Positions 8,943-17,301 of a DNA stretch of 50,005 bases are shown one piece after another. Under the pieces are notes generated by a model. It saw nothing but the letters and a program-made list of their open reading frames with translations. It was not told the DNA's origin and did no database searches. Source of the DNA: Clostridiales bacterium (GTDB lineage: Bacteria; Bacillota; Clostridia; Caldicoprobacterales; DTU083); contig DUOI01000004.1 in NCBI GenBank assembly GCA_012838915.1, forward strand, positions 1-50,005, in the 5' to 3' direction. The number at the start of each line of letters is the position of its first letter. The first letter of the stretch is position 1. Position numbers and translations under genes: made by a program.

Positions 8943-9896
8943 ATGAATTTAAAAAAAATACTGGTAACTGGCGGCTGCGGTTTCATCGGCAGCAATTTTA
9001 TTAGATACATGTTTCAAAACTATCCGGATATGGAAATCATTAATCTGGATGCTTTAACCTATGCCGGAAACAGGCGTAATCTGGCGGGATTCACTCAAAA
9101 GTTTCGATATTCGTTCTATCATGGGGATATTACTGACAAGGAAACGGTTAACCTGATAGCAGAAAAGGGTGTGGATGCAATTATCAACTTTGCGGCACAA
9201 TCTCATGTAGACAGGAGCATTGTACAGCCCGACTTATTTGTACATACCAATGTAGTGGGTGCTCATGTATTGCTGGAGGCTGCCCGTCGGTGGGGCATTC
9301 AAAAAATGCTGCAGATTTCCACTGACGAAGTATATGGTTCCCTGGATGAGGAAGGCCTGTTTACAGAAGAATCTCCTTTGGCGCCAAACAATCCCTACTC
9401 AGCCAGTAAGGCCGGGGCAGACTTGCTGGCCCGGGCGTATTATAAGACCTATGGGCTGCATATTAATATTATTCGATGCTGCAATAATTTCGGACCTCGG
9501 CAGTTTCCTGAAAAGCTCATTCCCCTAATGATATTGCGTGCCATGGCGGGGAAAAGCCTTCCTGTATACGGGGACGGACTGTATGTAAGGGATTGGATAT
9601 ACGTGGAGGACCATTGCAGCGCAATCGATTTGATTCTACGTAAGGGCAGGAAGGGTGAAGTTTACAATGTGGGAGGTTTTCATCAGAAAACCAATCTGGA
9701 AGTAGTAAAGCAGATTCTTGTCAAGTTGGAACAATCAACTTACTTGATTAACTTTGTACATGACAGGCCCGGTCATGACAGGAGATATGCCGTTGATTCA
9801 AGTAAAATACAAAGGGAATTGGGCTGGAAGCCCAGGTACAGCTTTGAAGAAGGGCTGGATCTGACAATTGCGTGGTATCAGAAGAATCTATTTTAA
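8943..9896 (+). CDS. rfbB: dTDP-glucose 4,6-dehydratase
   Basis: Short-chain dehydrogenase-type enzyme of 317 aa, second step of dTDP-L-rhamnose synthesis. Motifs: NAD site GGCGFIGSNF, ISTDEVYGSL with the catalytic Asp-Glu pair, and the Tyr-Lys pair in NPYSASKAGAD. It is slightly shorter than RmlB of Gram-negative bacteria and close to the length I recall for B. subtilis SpsJ. SD GGGAGCG. It closes the rhamnose set and is followed by a strong terminator. Confidence 0.94.
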   Translation: MNLKKILVTGGCGFIGSNFIRYMFQNYPDMEIINLDALTYAGNRRNLAGFTQKFRYSFYHGDITDKETVNLIAEKGVDAIINFAAQSHVDRSIVQPDLFVHTNVVGAHVLLEAARRWGIQKMLQISTDEVYGSLDEEGLFTEESPLAPNNPYSASKAGADLLARAYYKTYGLHINIIRCCNNFGPRQFPEKLIPLMILRAMAGKSLPVYGDGLYVRDWIYVEDHCSAIDLILRKGRKGEVYNVGGFHQKTNLEVVKQILVKLEQSTYLINFVHDRPGHDRRYAVDSSKIQRELGWKPRYSFEEGLDLTIAWYQKNLF

Positions 9897-9936
9897 TTAA
9901 ACCGGTATATGAGTAATCAAGAATACGGGCTTATCC

Positions 9937-9976
9937 AATCTGTCGATATATTCAATTATCGACAGGTTTGTTTTTA
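9937..9976 (+). terminator. Rho-independent terminator of the rhamnose operon
   Basis: Arms AATCTGTCGATA (9937-9948) and TATCGACAGGTT (9957-9968) with one G:T pair, 8-base loop, then a T-rich tail. Confidence 0.85.
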
Positions 9977-10030
9977 TCATATAAAATCGGGTTAATTATT
10001 AGAAAGAGCATCAGCAAGGGAGGTGACTTT

Positions 10031-10723
10031 TTGCACGGCTATTATTATTTCATACCTGTATTCCTGGAAGGGCTGGCATCTTTTTTGTCCCCCTGTGTAC
10101 TCCCTCTCATTCCGGCATACATGACCTATCTGACGGGCCGGTCTGCAGAAGCCATGTCGCGGGACAGAAAAACCCATAGGATTCTGATTATCAATTCCAT
10201 GGCCTTTATACTGGGATTCACCATTATTTTTGTTATCATGGGGGCAGCGGCTACCGGGCTTGGTTCGTATTTGTTGGAGCATCAGCATTTAATCAGACGC
10301 ATAAGCGGTATTCTAATTATATTGTTCGGGCTGTTCCACACCGGGTGGATTCCCATACCTTTTCTGAATTATGAAAGGCGGCTGAAGATATTGCCGGAAA
10401 GCCGGGGGCTGCTGTCTTCACTGCTGATTGGCATGGGCTTCAGCATTGGCTGGACTCCCTGCATCGGGCCGATACTGACATCCGTATTAATCCTTGCAGC
10501 CAATACCCAGACACTGATTGTTGGGATGCTGCTCCTGGCAGTATATGCTTTGGGGCTGGGTCTTCCATTTCTGGTTCTGGCTGTTGGAATACGCTATCTC
10601 TGGGGATATCTGAATATATTAAACAAGCATATGGGTACGATAAAAAAGGTCAGCGGGATCATTCTGATTGTTATAGGTATCATGATATACTTTAATTTAT
10701 TTGCCGTTCTGGCTTATTTATGA
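10031..10723 (+). CDS. ccdA: Cytochrome c biogenesis protein CcdA (thiol-disulfide carrier)
   Basis: Six-helix membrane protein of about 230 aa of the DsbD/CcdA family, which moves reducing power from cytoplasmic thioredoxin to extracytoplasmic thiol proteins. The two conserved Cys-Pro motifs are present: FLSPCVLPLIPAY and GFSIGWTPCIGPIL. AAGGGAGGTGA at 10016-10026 selects TTG 10031; an earlier start overlaps the upstream terminator. The next gene, 21 bases on, is its likely partner. No cytochrome c genes are in view. In spore formers CcdA with StoA supports cortex synthesis, which would suit this setting, but that is inference. Confidence 0.93.
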   Translation: MHGYYYFIPVFLEGLASFLSPCVLPLIPAYMTYLTGRSAEAMSRDRKTHRILIINSMAFILGFTIIFVIMGAAATGLGSYLLEHQHLIRRISGILIILFGLFHTGWIPIPFLNYERRLKILPESRGLLSSLLIGMGFSIGWTPCIGPILTSVLILAANTQTLIVGMLLLAVYALGLGLPFLVLAVGIRYLWGYLNILNKHMGTIKKVSGIILIVIGIMIYFNLFAVLAYL

Positions 10724-10744
10724 CAAAAAGAAAGGTGTGACGGA

Positions 10745-11494
10745 ATGCTGCTCAGGCTTATTAAAAAGAAAACCGGCATCGCATTACTGGTTGCCATGCT
10801 GCTCTTTATACTATCTGCCTGCTCTGATTTATTACAAGGCGGAGAAGAAGCAGAGAATCCGGCTGATACCCCGGATACGGAGCATGCTGAAAACAATGGA
10901 GATAATAATGACAATAACAATAAAATTGACGACTTGAATACAAAGCAGGATAATGAAGAGGATATCCCGGGCAACGCTTCAGACAGTCAAGCAGATTCGG
11001 ATCCGGAAGATATTCTGAAGAATTATTACTATGGCATTGTGGATAAGCCCATAGTGGATTTTGAGCTGGAAGATTTGCAGGGAAACAAGGTACGCTTATC
11101 TGATTTTAAGGGCAAGGTTGTGTTTTTGAATTTCTGGGCTACCTGGTGCCCGTCCTGTCGGGAGGAAATGCCCTATAAGCAGGAGTTTCATGAAAACTAC
11201 GGGGATGAAGTGATATTGTTGTCAGTTAACCCCAGCGGAACGGAAACTTTCGGTGCCGGCAACAGCAAACAAGCTGAAAAAAAGGTAAGGGAGTTCATTG
11301 AGCAAGGGGGCTATACCTTCCCCATCCTGCTTGATCGGGATGATGCTGTTTGGAGTATATACCGGCAAAGAGGCATACCGGCTAATTATATGATAGACAA
11401 GGAAGGTATTGTAAAATACCTGAAGCCGGGTCCTTTTATAAGCCTGCAGGAAATGGAGGACTTCGCCAGGGTATTGGGCGCAAACATGGATTAG
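10745..11494 (+). CDS. TlpA/ResA-like thioredoxin-fold lipoprotein
   Basis: Membrane-anchored thiol-disulfide oxidoreductase of 249 aa. It has a lipoprotein signal with lipobox LSAC (Cys26), an Asp/Asn-rich linker (about 35-90), then a thioredoxin fold with the active site FWATWCPSCREEMP and the cis-Pro region RGIPANYMID. The CPSC active site differs from ResA (CEPC). It lies directly after ccdA, so CcdA probably reduces it. Candidate roles are cortex formation (StoA-like) or redox repair of exported proteins. Confidence 0.9.
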   Translation: MLLRLIKKKTGIALLVAMLLFILSACSDLLQGGEEAENPADTPDTEHAENNGDNNDNNNKIDDLNTKQDNEEDIPGNASDSQADSDPEDILKNYYYGIVDKPIVDFELEDLQGNKVRLSDFKGKVVFLNFWATWCPSCREEMPYKQEFHENYGDEVILLSVNPSGTETFGAGNSKQAEKKVREFIEQGGYTFPILLDRDDAVWSIYRQRGIPANYMIDKEGIVKYLKPGPFISLQEMEDFARVLGANMD

Positions 11495-11592
11495 CTGCAG
11501 CTTTAGTGAAAATTTGGGGATTCGGGTTGATATTTTATGATAGAATAATATAAGTAAGTGAAAAAAGGTAACAAAATTCAGGAGAACGGGGC

Positions 11593-12333
11593 ATGGAAAT
11601 AAGGCTGAAAGAGTTTGAGAGAATTGACGATCTCCAGTTCAAGGGGCTTCGAATCATACAAAATACCAAAAAGTTTTGCTTTGGGACAGATGCCGTATTG
11701 CTGTCCCATTTTGCCGGAATTCGAAAAAAGGACAAGGTAGTGGATTTAGGGACGGGAACCGGTATTATACCCATTCTTCTGGCCGGACGGGAGCAAGACG
11801 CCTGTTTTTACGGAGTGGAAATTCAGTCCGACATGGTTGAAATGGCCAACAGGAGCGTACGGCTGAACAATCTGGAATCCCGTATGAGAATTTTAAAAGC
11901 AGATCTTAAGGAGGCACCGGAAATACTGGGTAAAGGCAGGTTTACCCTGGTAGTTTCCAATCCCCCTTACAAAAAGGCGAACAGCGGAATTCGCAACAGT
12001 CAGGAAAACAAGGCCATAGCCAGGCATGAAATTCTCTGTGTTTTGGAGGATATACTTGCATCCGCTTCAAAACTGCTTTGCACCGGCGGCCGTTTCGCCA
12101 TGGTACATCGACCGGATAGGATGATGGACATTCTTATGGGCATGCGTCAGTATCGTCTGGAGCCCAAGAGAATACGTATGGTGCATCCACAAGCGCACAA
12201 GGCGCCGATACTGGTTTTGATAGAAGGAGTTCTTAACGGAAAGCCTTATTTGAACTGGATGCCGCCTCTCATTGTCTATGATCAGAATATGCAGTATACG
12301 AATGAATTGAAGGAAATCTATCATTTGAGATAG
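11593..12333 (+). CDS. trmN6: tRNA1(Val) (adenine(37)-N6)-methyltransferase family (TrmN6/YabB)
   Basis: Class I SAM-dependent methyltransferase of 246 aa, probably modifying A37 of a tRNA. It shows N-terminal KFCFGTDAVLLSHFA, SAM motif DLGTGTGIIPILLAG and the adenine-methyltransferase motif SNPPYKK. SD AGGAG at 11580-11584. It precedes rsmI as yabB precedes yabC in B. subtilis; the small yazA gene between them is absent. The exact tRNA target is assigned by family only. Confidence 0.88.
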   Translation: MEIRLKEFERIDDLQFKGLRIIQNTKKFCFGTDAVLLSHFAGIRKKDKVVDLGTGTGIIPILLAGREQDACFYGVEIQSDMVEMANRSVRLNNLESRMRILKADLKEAPEILGKGRFTLVVSNPPYKKANSGIRNSQENKAIARHEILCVLEDILASASKLLCTGGRFAMVHRPDRMMDILMGMRQYRLEPKRIRMVHPQAHKAPILVLIEGVLNGKPYLNWMPPLIVYDQNMQYTNELKEIYHLR

Positions 12334-12389
12334 CCCGTTCTCGGCCGGTCCTGGTTGATTGTCAGAGTTGTAGGAAAGGGAGGATGCGT

Positions 12390-13241
12390 GTGTCTGATAC
12401 AGGCAAGGGATGTTTATACCTTTGTGCTACACCTATTGGGAATCTGGAAGATATTACCCTGCGCTGTCTGAGAATATTAAAGGAGGCGGATTATATCGCT
12501 GCGGAAGACACCCGGCATACATTGAAGCTGTTGAATCACTATGGTATTTCCAAGCCTCTGATCAGTTATCATGAACATAACCGCAGAGAAAAGGGAGCGG
12601 ATATCATCGCTTTGGTAAAGCAGGGGAATCAGGTGGCCTTGGTTTCCGATGCAGGGATGCCTGCTATCTCCGATCCCGGGGCCGACTTGGTACAGTTGGC
12701 TTATGAAGCCGGGGCGGATGTAACGATTGTCCCCGGGCCTTCGGCTGCCTTGTCGGCATTGGCTGTTTCCACTCTTTCCACAGAACGTTTTATTTTTGAA
12801 GGTTTTCTGCCCCGGGATAAAAAACAGCGGCAGGCGCGTATCCGTGGGCTGCAAACCGAGGAGCGTACCGTGATTCTTTATGAAGCACCCCACCGATTAA
12901 CTTCGCTGCTCCGGGACATGCTGGATATATTGGGGAATCGCAGAATATCCATAGTGAGAGAATTGACCAAGATTTATGAAGAAGTGTTGCCCATGACGTT
13001 GCAGGAAGCGGTGGATTATTATCTGAATCGAACTCCTAAAGGCGAGTTTGTGGTCATTCTGGAAGGTATGCGGCAAAGTTCCCAAAAGAGGGATTTCAGC
13101 CGGATCAGCATTGAGGATCATTTGAAGGAGTATCTGGCAGCCGGATTGAACAAAAAAGAGGCAGTAAAACAGGTTGCCAAAGACAGAAACATTCCCAAAT
13201 CCCAGGTTTATCCTTTCAGCATTGGGCTGGATACAAATTAA
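12390..13241 (+). CDS. rsmI: 16S rRNA (cytidine(1402)-2'-O)-methyltransferase RsmI
   Basis: SAM-dependent tetrapyrrole-methylase-fold enzyme of 283 aa that 2'-O-methylates C1402 in the 16S decoding centre. Motifs: LCATPIGNLEDITLR, AAEDTRHT, LVSDAGMPAISDPG and VPGPSAALSALAVS. AAAGGGAGG at 12375-12383 directly abuts ATG 12384, so GTG 12390 with six-base spacing is the more likely start. It is convergent with abrB, with a terminator between. Confidence 0.94.
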   Translation: MSDTGKGCLYLCATPIGNLEDITLRCLRILKEADYIAAEDTRHTLKLLNHYGISKPLISYHEHNRREKGADIIALVKQGNQVALVSDAGMPAISDPGADLVQLAYEAGADVTIVPGPSAALSALAVSTLSTERFIFEGFLPRDKKQRQARIRGLQTEERTVILYEAPHRLTSLLRDMLDILGNRRISIVRELTKIYEEVLPMTLQEAVDYYLNRTPKGEFVVILEGMRQSSQKRDFSRISIEDHLKEYLAAGLNKKEAVKQVAKDRNIPKSQVYPFSIGLDTN

Positions 13242-13292
13242 TTAACCTTGCATGCAAAAATTAGAAGTGAAATGAATAACAACTTCTGAAAG

Positions 13293-13330
13293 AATCAAAA
13301 ACAGCAGCCAAGGGGCTGCCGTTCTTGATT
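13293..13330 (-). terminator. Terminator of abrB, possibly bidirectional
   Basis: Inner stem GCAGCC / GGCTGC (13304-13309, 13314-13319) extended by AATCAA / TTGATT. On the - strand it is followed by TGTTTTTG, a good T-run for abrB; the + strand tail is weaker. A second small inverted repeat, AGAAGT / ACTTCT, lies at 13263-13287 next to rsmI. Confidence 0.75.
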
Positions 13331-13363
13331 ACAAAATATACGCTGTGTAATGTATAGACAATA

Positions 13364-13606
13364 TTATTTATTACACATATCTGCAAGACAATTCTTGCAA
13401 ATATTTTTGCCTTTATACTGGGTAACATCTCTTGCATCATCGCAGAAAATGCAGGCAGGGGCATATTTTTTCAGAATAATATGTTCACCGTCCACATAGA
13501 TCTCCAGGGCATCTTTTTCTTCAATGTCAAGAGTTCTGCGAAGCTCGATAGGAATAACAACTCTGCCTAATTCGTCAACTTTTCTTACAATGCCAGTAGA
13601 TTTCAA
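13364..13606 (-). CDS. abrB: Transition-state regulator AbrB
   Basis: AbrB-type DNA-binding protein of 80 aa. It represses stationary-phase and sporulation genes during growth. The N-terminal swapped-hairpin domain is canonical (STGIVRKVDELGRVVIPIEL, RRTLDIEEKDALEIYVDGE). The C-terminus carries CIFC and CKNC, a zinc-ribbon-like tail common in clostridial AbrB and absent from B. subtilis AbrB. The start is TTG at 13606-13604 with SD AGGAGGGC. It is the only gene here on the - strand. The promoter carries a Spo0A box (see 13633-13683). Confidence 0.94.
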   Translation of the reverse strand: MKSTGIVRKVDELGRVVIPIELRRTLDIEEKDALEIYVDGEHIILKKYAPACIFCDDARDVTQYKGKNICKNCLADMCNK

Positions 13607-13632
13607 TCTTTAGCCCTCCTCTTATTGCAAAA

Positions 13633-13683
13633 TTCGACATCTTATAACATAAGTATTTTACCAGTAATTGAAATAATAGTCAA
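13633..13683 (-). promoter_or_regulatory. abrB sigma-A promoter with downstream 0A box
   Basis: Read on the - strand: TTGACT (13683-13678), 17 bases, TAAAAT (13660-13655), then a perfect 0A heptamer TGTCGAA at 13639-13633. The box falls at about +9 to +15 of the predicted transcript, the position from which Spo0A represses abrB in B. subtilis. Confidence 0.75.
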
Positions 13684-13807
13684 CACACCACGCGCAAATT
13701 TTTGCATTGTTTTTTACTGCTGCCGGTCCGGTTCAAACTCGTTCTATTGGACAACGCTTTGGACATATTTATTTAATTATAGCAGCGAAACAGGCAGGTG
13801 ACGATGG

Positions 13808-14383
13808 ATGGTAAATATAGTTTGGCTGATTCTGATAGTGGGCGGTTTTCTGGTATCGGTGTTTACCGGGCAGGTGGAGCAAACCTCCCAATCAGCATTT
13901 GGCAGTGCAAAATACGCGGTGGAGCTTGGAATCGGCCTAATTGGAATTTATTCGCTTTGGCTGGGATTAATGCGAGTTGCGGAAAAATCAGGGTTGGTGA
14001 ATGCCTTTTCAAAAAAAATTGCCCCGGTTTTAAGGCTGATCTTTCGGGAAGTACCGGCCGGAAGCCCTGCTATGGGTGCCATGTCAATGAACATCATTGC
14101 CAATATGCTTGGTTTGGGCAATGCCGCAACCCCGTTGGGAATAAAGGCGATGAAGGAACTGGAAAAGCTGAACAGGAACAAAAAATCCCCCTCTGATGCC
14201 ATGTGTTTGTTTCTGATAATAAATACCGCCTCGGTACAGCTCATTCCCACAACGGTAATTGCTCTGCGCAGCGCTGCCGCTTCTTCCGATCCTGCGGAAA
14301 TTGTCGGTACCACATTAATTGCCACCATTTGCGCTGCAACAGCAGGAATAGTATTCGCGAAGTTGCTGAAACGGTATTATTGA
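13808..14383 (+). CDS. spmA: Spore maturation protein A
   Basis: Integral membrane protein of 191 aa needed, with SpmB, for proper dehydration of the spore core. Several hydrophobic helices of nucleoside-recognition (Gate) type are visible, with the family segment SPAMGAMSMNIIANMLGLGN and PLGIKAMKEL. Of the two close ATGs, 13808 is the one in frame; SD GGCAGGTGA. spmB follows 20 bases later. Confidence 0.94.
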   Translation: MVNIVWLILIVGGFLVSVFTGQVEQTSQSAFGSAKYAVELGIGLIGIYSLWLGLMRVAEKSGLVNAFSKKIAPVLRLIFREVPAGSPAMGAMSMNIIANMLGLGNAATPLGIKAMKELEKLNRNKKSPSDAMCLFLIINTASVQLIPTTVIALRSAAASSDPAEIVGTTLIATICAATAGIVFAKLLKRYY

Positions 14384-14403
14384 TATATGACAAGGAGGTA
14401 AAC

Positions 14404-14940
14404 ATGATTGAAATATTACAAGGGCTGTCCCGATTTGCCATACCGGTGTTCATTGTGTTCATTCTGGGCTATGGTTTTTTTAAGAGAGTACCGGTATACG
14501 AAGCTTTTATTGAGGGGGCAAAGGAAGGCCTGAATACGGCTGTTCGCATTCTGCCCTATTTGGTAGCCATGATTGTTGCTATTGGTGTGTTTCGCACCTC
14601 AGGTGCCATGGAATTGCTGACATACGCTCTTTCCCCGGTAACCAACTGGCTGGGAGTCCCGTCGGAATTATTACCCCTTGTTATTATGCGACCTATGTCA
14701 GGTTCAGCCTCCCTGGGTATTCTGGCCGAATTGCTGAAAACACATGGAGCGGATACCTTTATAGGCAGAGCGGCATCCACCATGATGGGGTCAACGGAGA
14801 CTACTTTTTATACTGTCAGCATTTATTTGGGCTCCGTTGGATATAAGGATACCCGCTATGTACTGGCAGCAGGTTTACTGGCTGACTTGACGGGCTTTAT
14901 TGCTTCCGTTGTCATTTGCGCCATTGTTTTCGGAAACTGA
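14404..14940 (+). CDS. spmB: Spore maturation protein B
   Basis: Membrane protein of 178 aa, partner of SpmA in spore core dehydration. Helices include AIPVFIVFILGYGFF and LPYLVAMIVAIGVFR, with the conserved MRPMSGSASLGILAELL and STMMGSTETTFYT. AAGGAGG at 14392-14398 sets ATG 14404; a longer frame reaching back into spmA has no SD. No terminator is seen after it. Confidence 0.94.
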   Translation: MIEILQGLSRFAIPVFIVFILGYGFFKRVPVYEAFIEGAKEGLNTAVRILPYLVAMIVAIGVFRTSGAMELLTYALSPVTNWLGVPSELLPLVIMRPMSGSASLGILAELLKTHGADTFIGRAASTMMGSTETTFYTVSIYLGSVGYKDTRYVLAAGLLADLTGFIASVVICAIVFGN

Positions 14941-14963
14941 ACAGCATCTCTGAATTTGAAATC

Positions 14964-14993
14964 TCGACATAAATACCGGTTCCATGCTATAAT
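14964..14993 (+). promoter_or_regulatory. Candidate sigma-A promoter before comB
   Basis: TCGACA (14964-14969), 18 bases, perfect TATAAT (14988-14993). The start codon is 30 bases downstream. CTCGACA here is one base off a 0A box. Confidence 0.55.
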
Positions 14994-15022
14994 TAGGTAA
15001 ATAAAAATTTGGAGGCCAGTAT

Positions 15023-15757
15023 ATGAAGCTGAATGTATATGCGACGCCAGACAATTTAGCAGATAAGGAACTGAGGGACAAGGTCGTCGTTGTAATTGAT
15101 GTTCTGAGGGCAACCAGCACAATACTAACGGCCTTATTCAATGGCTGTAAAGAGGTGATACCGGCAATTGAGATTGAAGAAGTAATAAATATGTCCAAGA
15201 ATTATGAGAAGGATTCCTTTCTGCTGTGCGGTGAAAGGAATATTCATGCTATTGACGGGTTTCACCTTTCCAATTCACCTTTAGAGTATACTGCTGAACG
15301 GGTTTCGGACAAAACTCTGCTCTTAACCACAACAAACGGCACGCGGGCAATCAGAAGGGCGATTGATGCAAGGGAGGTGATTATGTGCAGCATGACCAAC
15401 GTTGACGTGGTGGCAGAACATATCGCCCAACAACAGGATGATACTGTTTTTATCTGTGCCGGAACCGATGGACAATTTTCAATGGATGACGTTGTTACAG
15501 CCGGAGCGGTAATCAACAGGCTGAAAGCCATGATGGATGATCTTGATATGGGTGATCTGGCAGTGGTATCCGAAGCCATGTACAGATCCTGTAATGGCGA
15601 TTTTCACAGCTTGCTGAAGGATAGTGTCCACTATAAGCGAATGATGGCTGCAGGGCTTAAGGAGGACATTGACTACTGTCTGACTTTAAATACCGCTCCG
15701 GTAGTAGGAGTTTACAAGGATGGTGTTATCAAAAAACTGGACAAGTCAGAGAATTAA
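15023..15757 (+). CDS. comB: 2-phosphosulfolactate phosphatase family protein (ComB)
   Basis: ComB-family phosphatase of 244 aa. The archetype dephosphorylates 2-phosphosulfolactate in coenzyme M synthesis. Motifs: VVVIDVLRATSTILTAL, LCGERN, LSNSPLEY and TTTNGTRAI. No other coenzyme M genes are in the window and clostridia generally lack that pathway, so the true substrate is unknown. SD GGAGG at 15012-15016. It may be cotranscribed with the next gene, 23 bases on. Confidence 0.9.
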   Translation: MKLNVYATPDNLADKELRDKVVVVIDVLRATSTILTALFNGCKEVIPAIEIEEVINMSKNYEKDSFLLCGERNIHAIDGFHLSNSPLEYTAERVSDKTLLLTTTNGTRAIRRAIDAREVIMCSMTNVDVVAEHIAQQQDDTVFICAGTDGQFSMDDVVTAGAVINRLKAMMDDLDMGDLAVVSEAMYRSCNGDFHSLLKDSVHYKRMMAAGLKEDIDYCLTLNTAPVVGVYKDGVIKKLDKSEN

Positions 15758-15780
15758 AGAGAGCATAGGGGGTATGTACA

Positions 15781-16908
15781 ATGCTCAAGGTTGTCGAAGT
15801 AAAAACAAAAAAACAGCTCAAGAAATTTGTATTATTTCCATTTAAGCTGTACGGTAACAACCCTTATTGGATCCCGCCTTTACGTGCGGATGAGATGACC
15901 ACCCTCAGGTGGGATAAAAATCCGGCTTTTTCCTATTGCAAAGCCAGGTACTGGCTTGTATACAAGGATAATAAGCCGGCAGGGCGGATTGCAGGCATTA
16001 TCAATCAACGTGCCATAGAGAAGTGGGGCAAAAAATATGCCAGGTTTGGATGGTTTGATTTTATCGATGATCCGGATGTGGTAAAATGCCTTCTCAAACT
16101 GGTTGAGGACTGGGCCAGACAGGAAGGGATGACCGGTATACAAGGCCCCATGGGCTTTAGTGACCTGGACAGGGAAGGAATGCTCATAGATGGGTTTGAT
16201 GAGCCCGGTACCTTTACTACTTTGTACAATTATCCCTATTACCCGAAGTATATGGAGATGATGGGTTATACAAAGGATGTAGATTGGTATGAATATATTT
16301 TGGAGGTGCCCGACCGGCTGAACGACAGCATCATAAAGGTTGCTGAAGCGGTAAAGGAGCGCAATCAGCTCAGAACCATCACTTTTAAAAAATCAAAACA
16401 GATTCTGCCGTATGCCAAATCGATTTTCAATATGATCAACGAGACATATAAAGACCTGTACAATGTTGTTCCCTTAAGTGACGAGCAGATAGACTTTTAT
16501 GTAAAGCAGTACTTCAGTGTAGTGAATCCGGACTTTGTCAAAATAGTCCTGGACAAGAATGACCGGTTGGCTGCTTTCAGCATTGGGTTTCCTTCCCTTG
16601 CCAAAACCCTGCAAAAAACCAAGGGAAAGCTGTTACCCCTGGGGTTTATCCGCCTGCTTAAAGCCTTGAAGGTAAACAACAGCGTTGATATGCTCCTGGT
16701 GGCAGTCCGGCCCGATCTGCAGGGCAAGGGTGTCAATTCCCTGCTGATGAAAGCCATGGCAGAAGCATGCTGGAAAAACGGTATCAGAGTAGCTCATTTG
16801 AATCCCCAGCTGGAAAACAATCTCAAGGTACGTTCTCAGTGGAAACATTTTACCGGGCAGCAAAATAAAAAGCGTCGCTGCTATTTCAAGGATCTTCAGG
16901 CTCAATAA
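15781..16908 (+). CDS. GNAT-fold acyltransferase-like protein (YghO type), function unknown
   Basis: Protein of 375 aa. The N-terminal half has FPFKLYGNNPYWIPPL and IQGPMGFSDLDREGMLIDGF, the pattern of the YghO-like family found in many bacteria. The C-terminal region contains LLVAVRPDLQGKGVNSLLM, an acetyl-CoA-binding GNAT motif A. No substrate can be named. SD AGGGGGT. A 0A-box octamer TTGTCGAA occurs at 15791-15798 inside the first codons, probably chance. Confidence 0.75.
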   Translation: MLKVVEVKTKKQLKKFVLFPFKLYGNNPYWIPPLRADEMTTLRWDKNPAFSYCKARYWLVYKDNKPAGRIAGIINQRAIEKWGKKYARFGWFDFIDDPDVVKCLLKLVEDWARQEGMTGIQGPMGFSDLDREGMLIDGFDEPGTFTTLYNYPYYPKYMEMMGYTKDVDWYEYILEVPDRLNDSIIKVAEAVKERNQLRTITFKKSKQILPYAKSIFNMINETYKDLYNVVPLSDEQIDFYVKQYFSVVNPDFVKIVLDKNDRLAAFSIGFPSLAKTLQKTKGKLLPLGFIRLLKALKVNNSVDMLLVAVRPDLQGKGVNSLLMKAMAEACWKNGIRVAHLNPQLENNLKVRSQWKHFTGQQNKKRRCYFKDLQAQ

Positions 16909-16938
16909 TTCAGAGTGAAAAGGGTTTCAATCCATCCA

Positions 16939-16968
16939 TTGACAATTGCAATTATTTTTGTTTATAAT
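16939..16968 (+). promoter_or_regulatory. Sigma-A promoter for the metG leader
   Basis: Perfect TTGACA (16939-16944), 18 bases, perfect TATAAT (16963-16968). Transcription would begin near 16975, giving a leader of about 325 bases before metG. Confidence 0.85.
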
Positions 16969-16974
16969 TAAATA

Positions 16975-17247
16975 AAATAAATATTGGAAACACGATGAAG
17001 GGAAGAGTAGGTAAAAGGAAACTGCTGACAGAGAGCCGGCGGCGGCTGAGAGCCGGCAGCAGGGAGATTTACTGAACATGGCCCCTGAGTGAAGCAGCTG
17101 AAAGAAGGTTGGACCAAGTAGGCTGTTGCGGAAGATTCCGTTATCGAATCAGGTGATGACAGTCACTGTAATAAGGCTTCGGTTTTCCGAAGTGAATTAG
17201 GGTGGTACCGCGTGCCCCTCGCCCCTATCGGTGTGAGGGGCTTTTAT
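16975..17247 (+). promoter_or_regulatory. T-box leader, methionine specifier, controlling metG
   Basis: The 393-base gap between the GNAT gene and metG holds this tRNA-sensing leader. The diagnostic T-box sequence AGGGTGGTACCGCG is complete at 17199-17212 and would form the antiterminator bulge pairing with the uncharged tRNA acceptor end. Stem I starts near 16995 with an AGTA element. The specifier appears to be ATG (Met) at 17078-17080 in the context GAACATGG. The competing terminator is 17214-17247. Low charged tRNA-Met should allow read-through into metG. Specifier assignment is by position and context. Confidence 0.9.
17214..17247 (+). terminator. Regulatory terminator of the T-box
   Basis: Arms GCCCCTC (17214-17220) and GAGGGGC (17235-17241), 14-base loop, then TTTTATT. 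It begins two bases after the T-box, as expected for mutually exclusive structures. Confidence 0.88.
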
Positions 17248-17301
17248 TATGATTGAAAGATAAACTGCAGGGCAGGCTATAAGAGAAAGGAAGATAAGAA
17301 G

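Noticed and set aside
11038-11046. Perfect DnaA box TGTGGATAA inside the TlpA-like gene
   Set aside because: It is a single site within coding sequence, with no neighbouring boxes.
15791-15798. 0A box TTGTCGAA in the GNAT gene, and similar octamers at 23393 and 39924
   Set aside because: They lie inside coding sequence where the codons explain them; this many are expected by chance in 44 kb of coding DNA.
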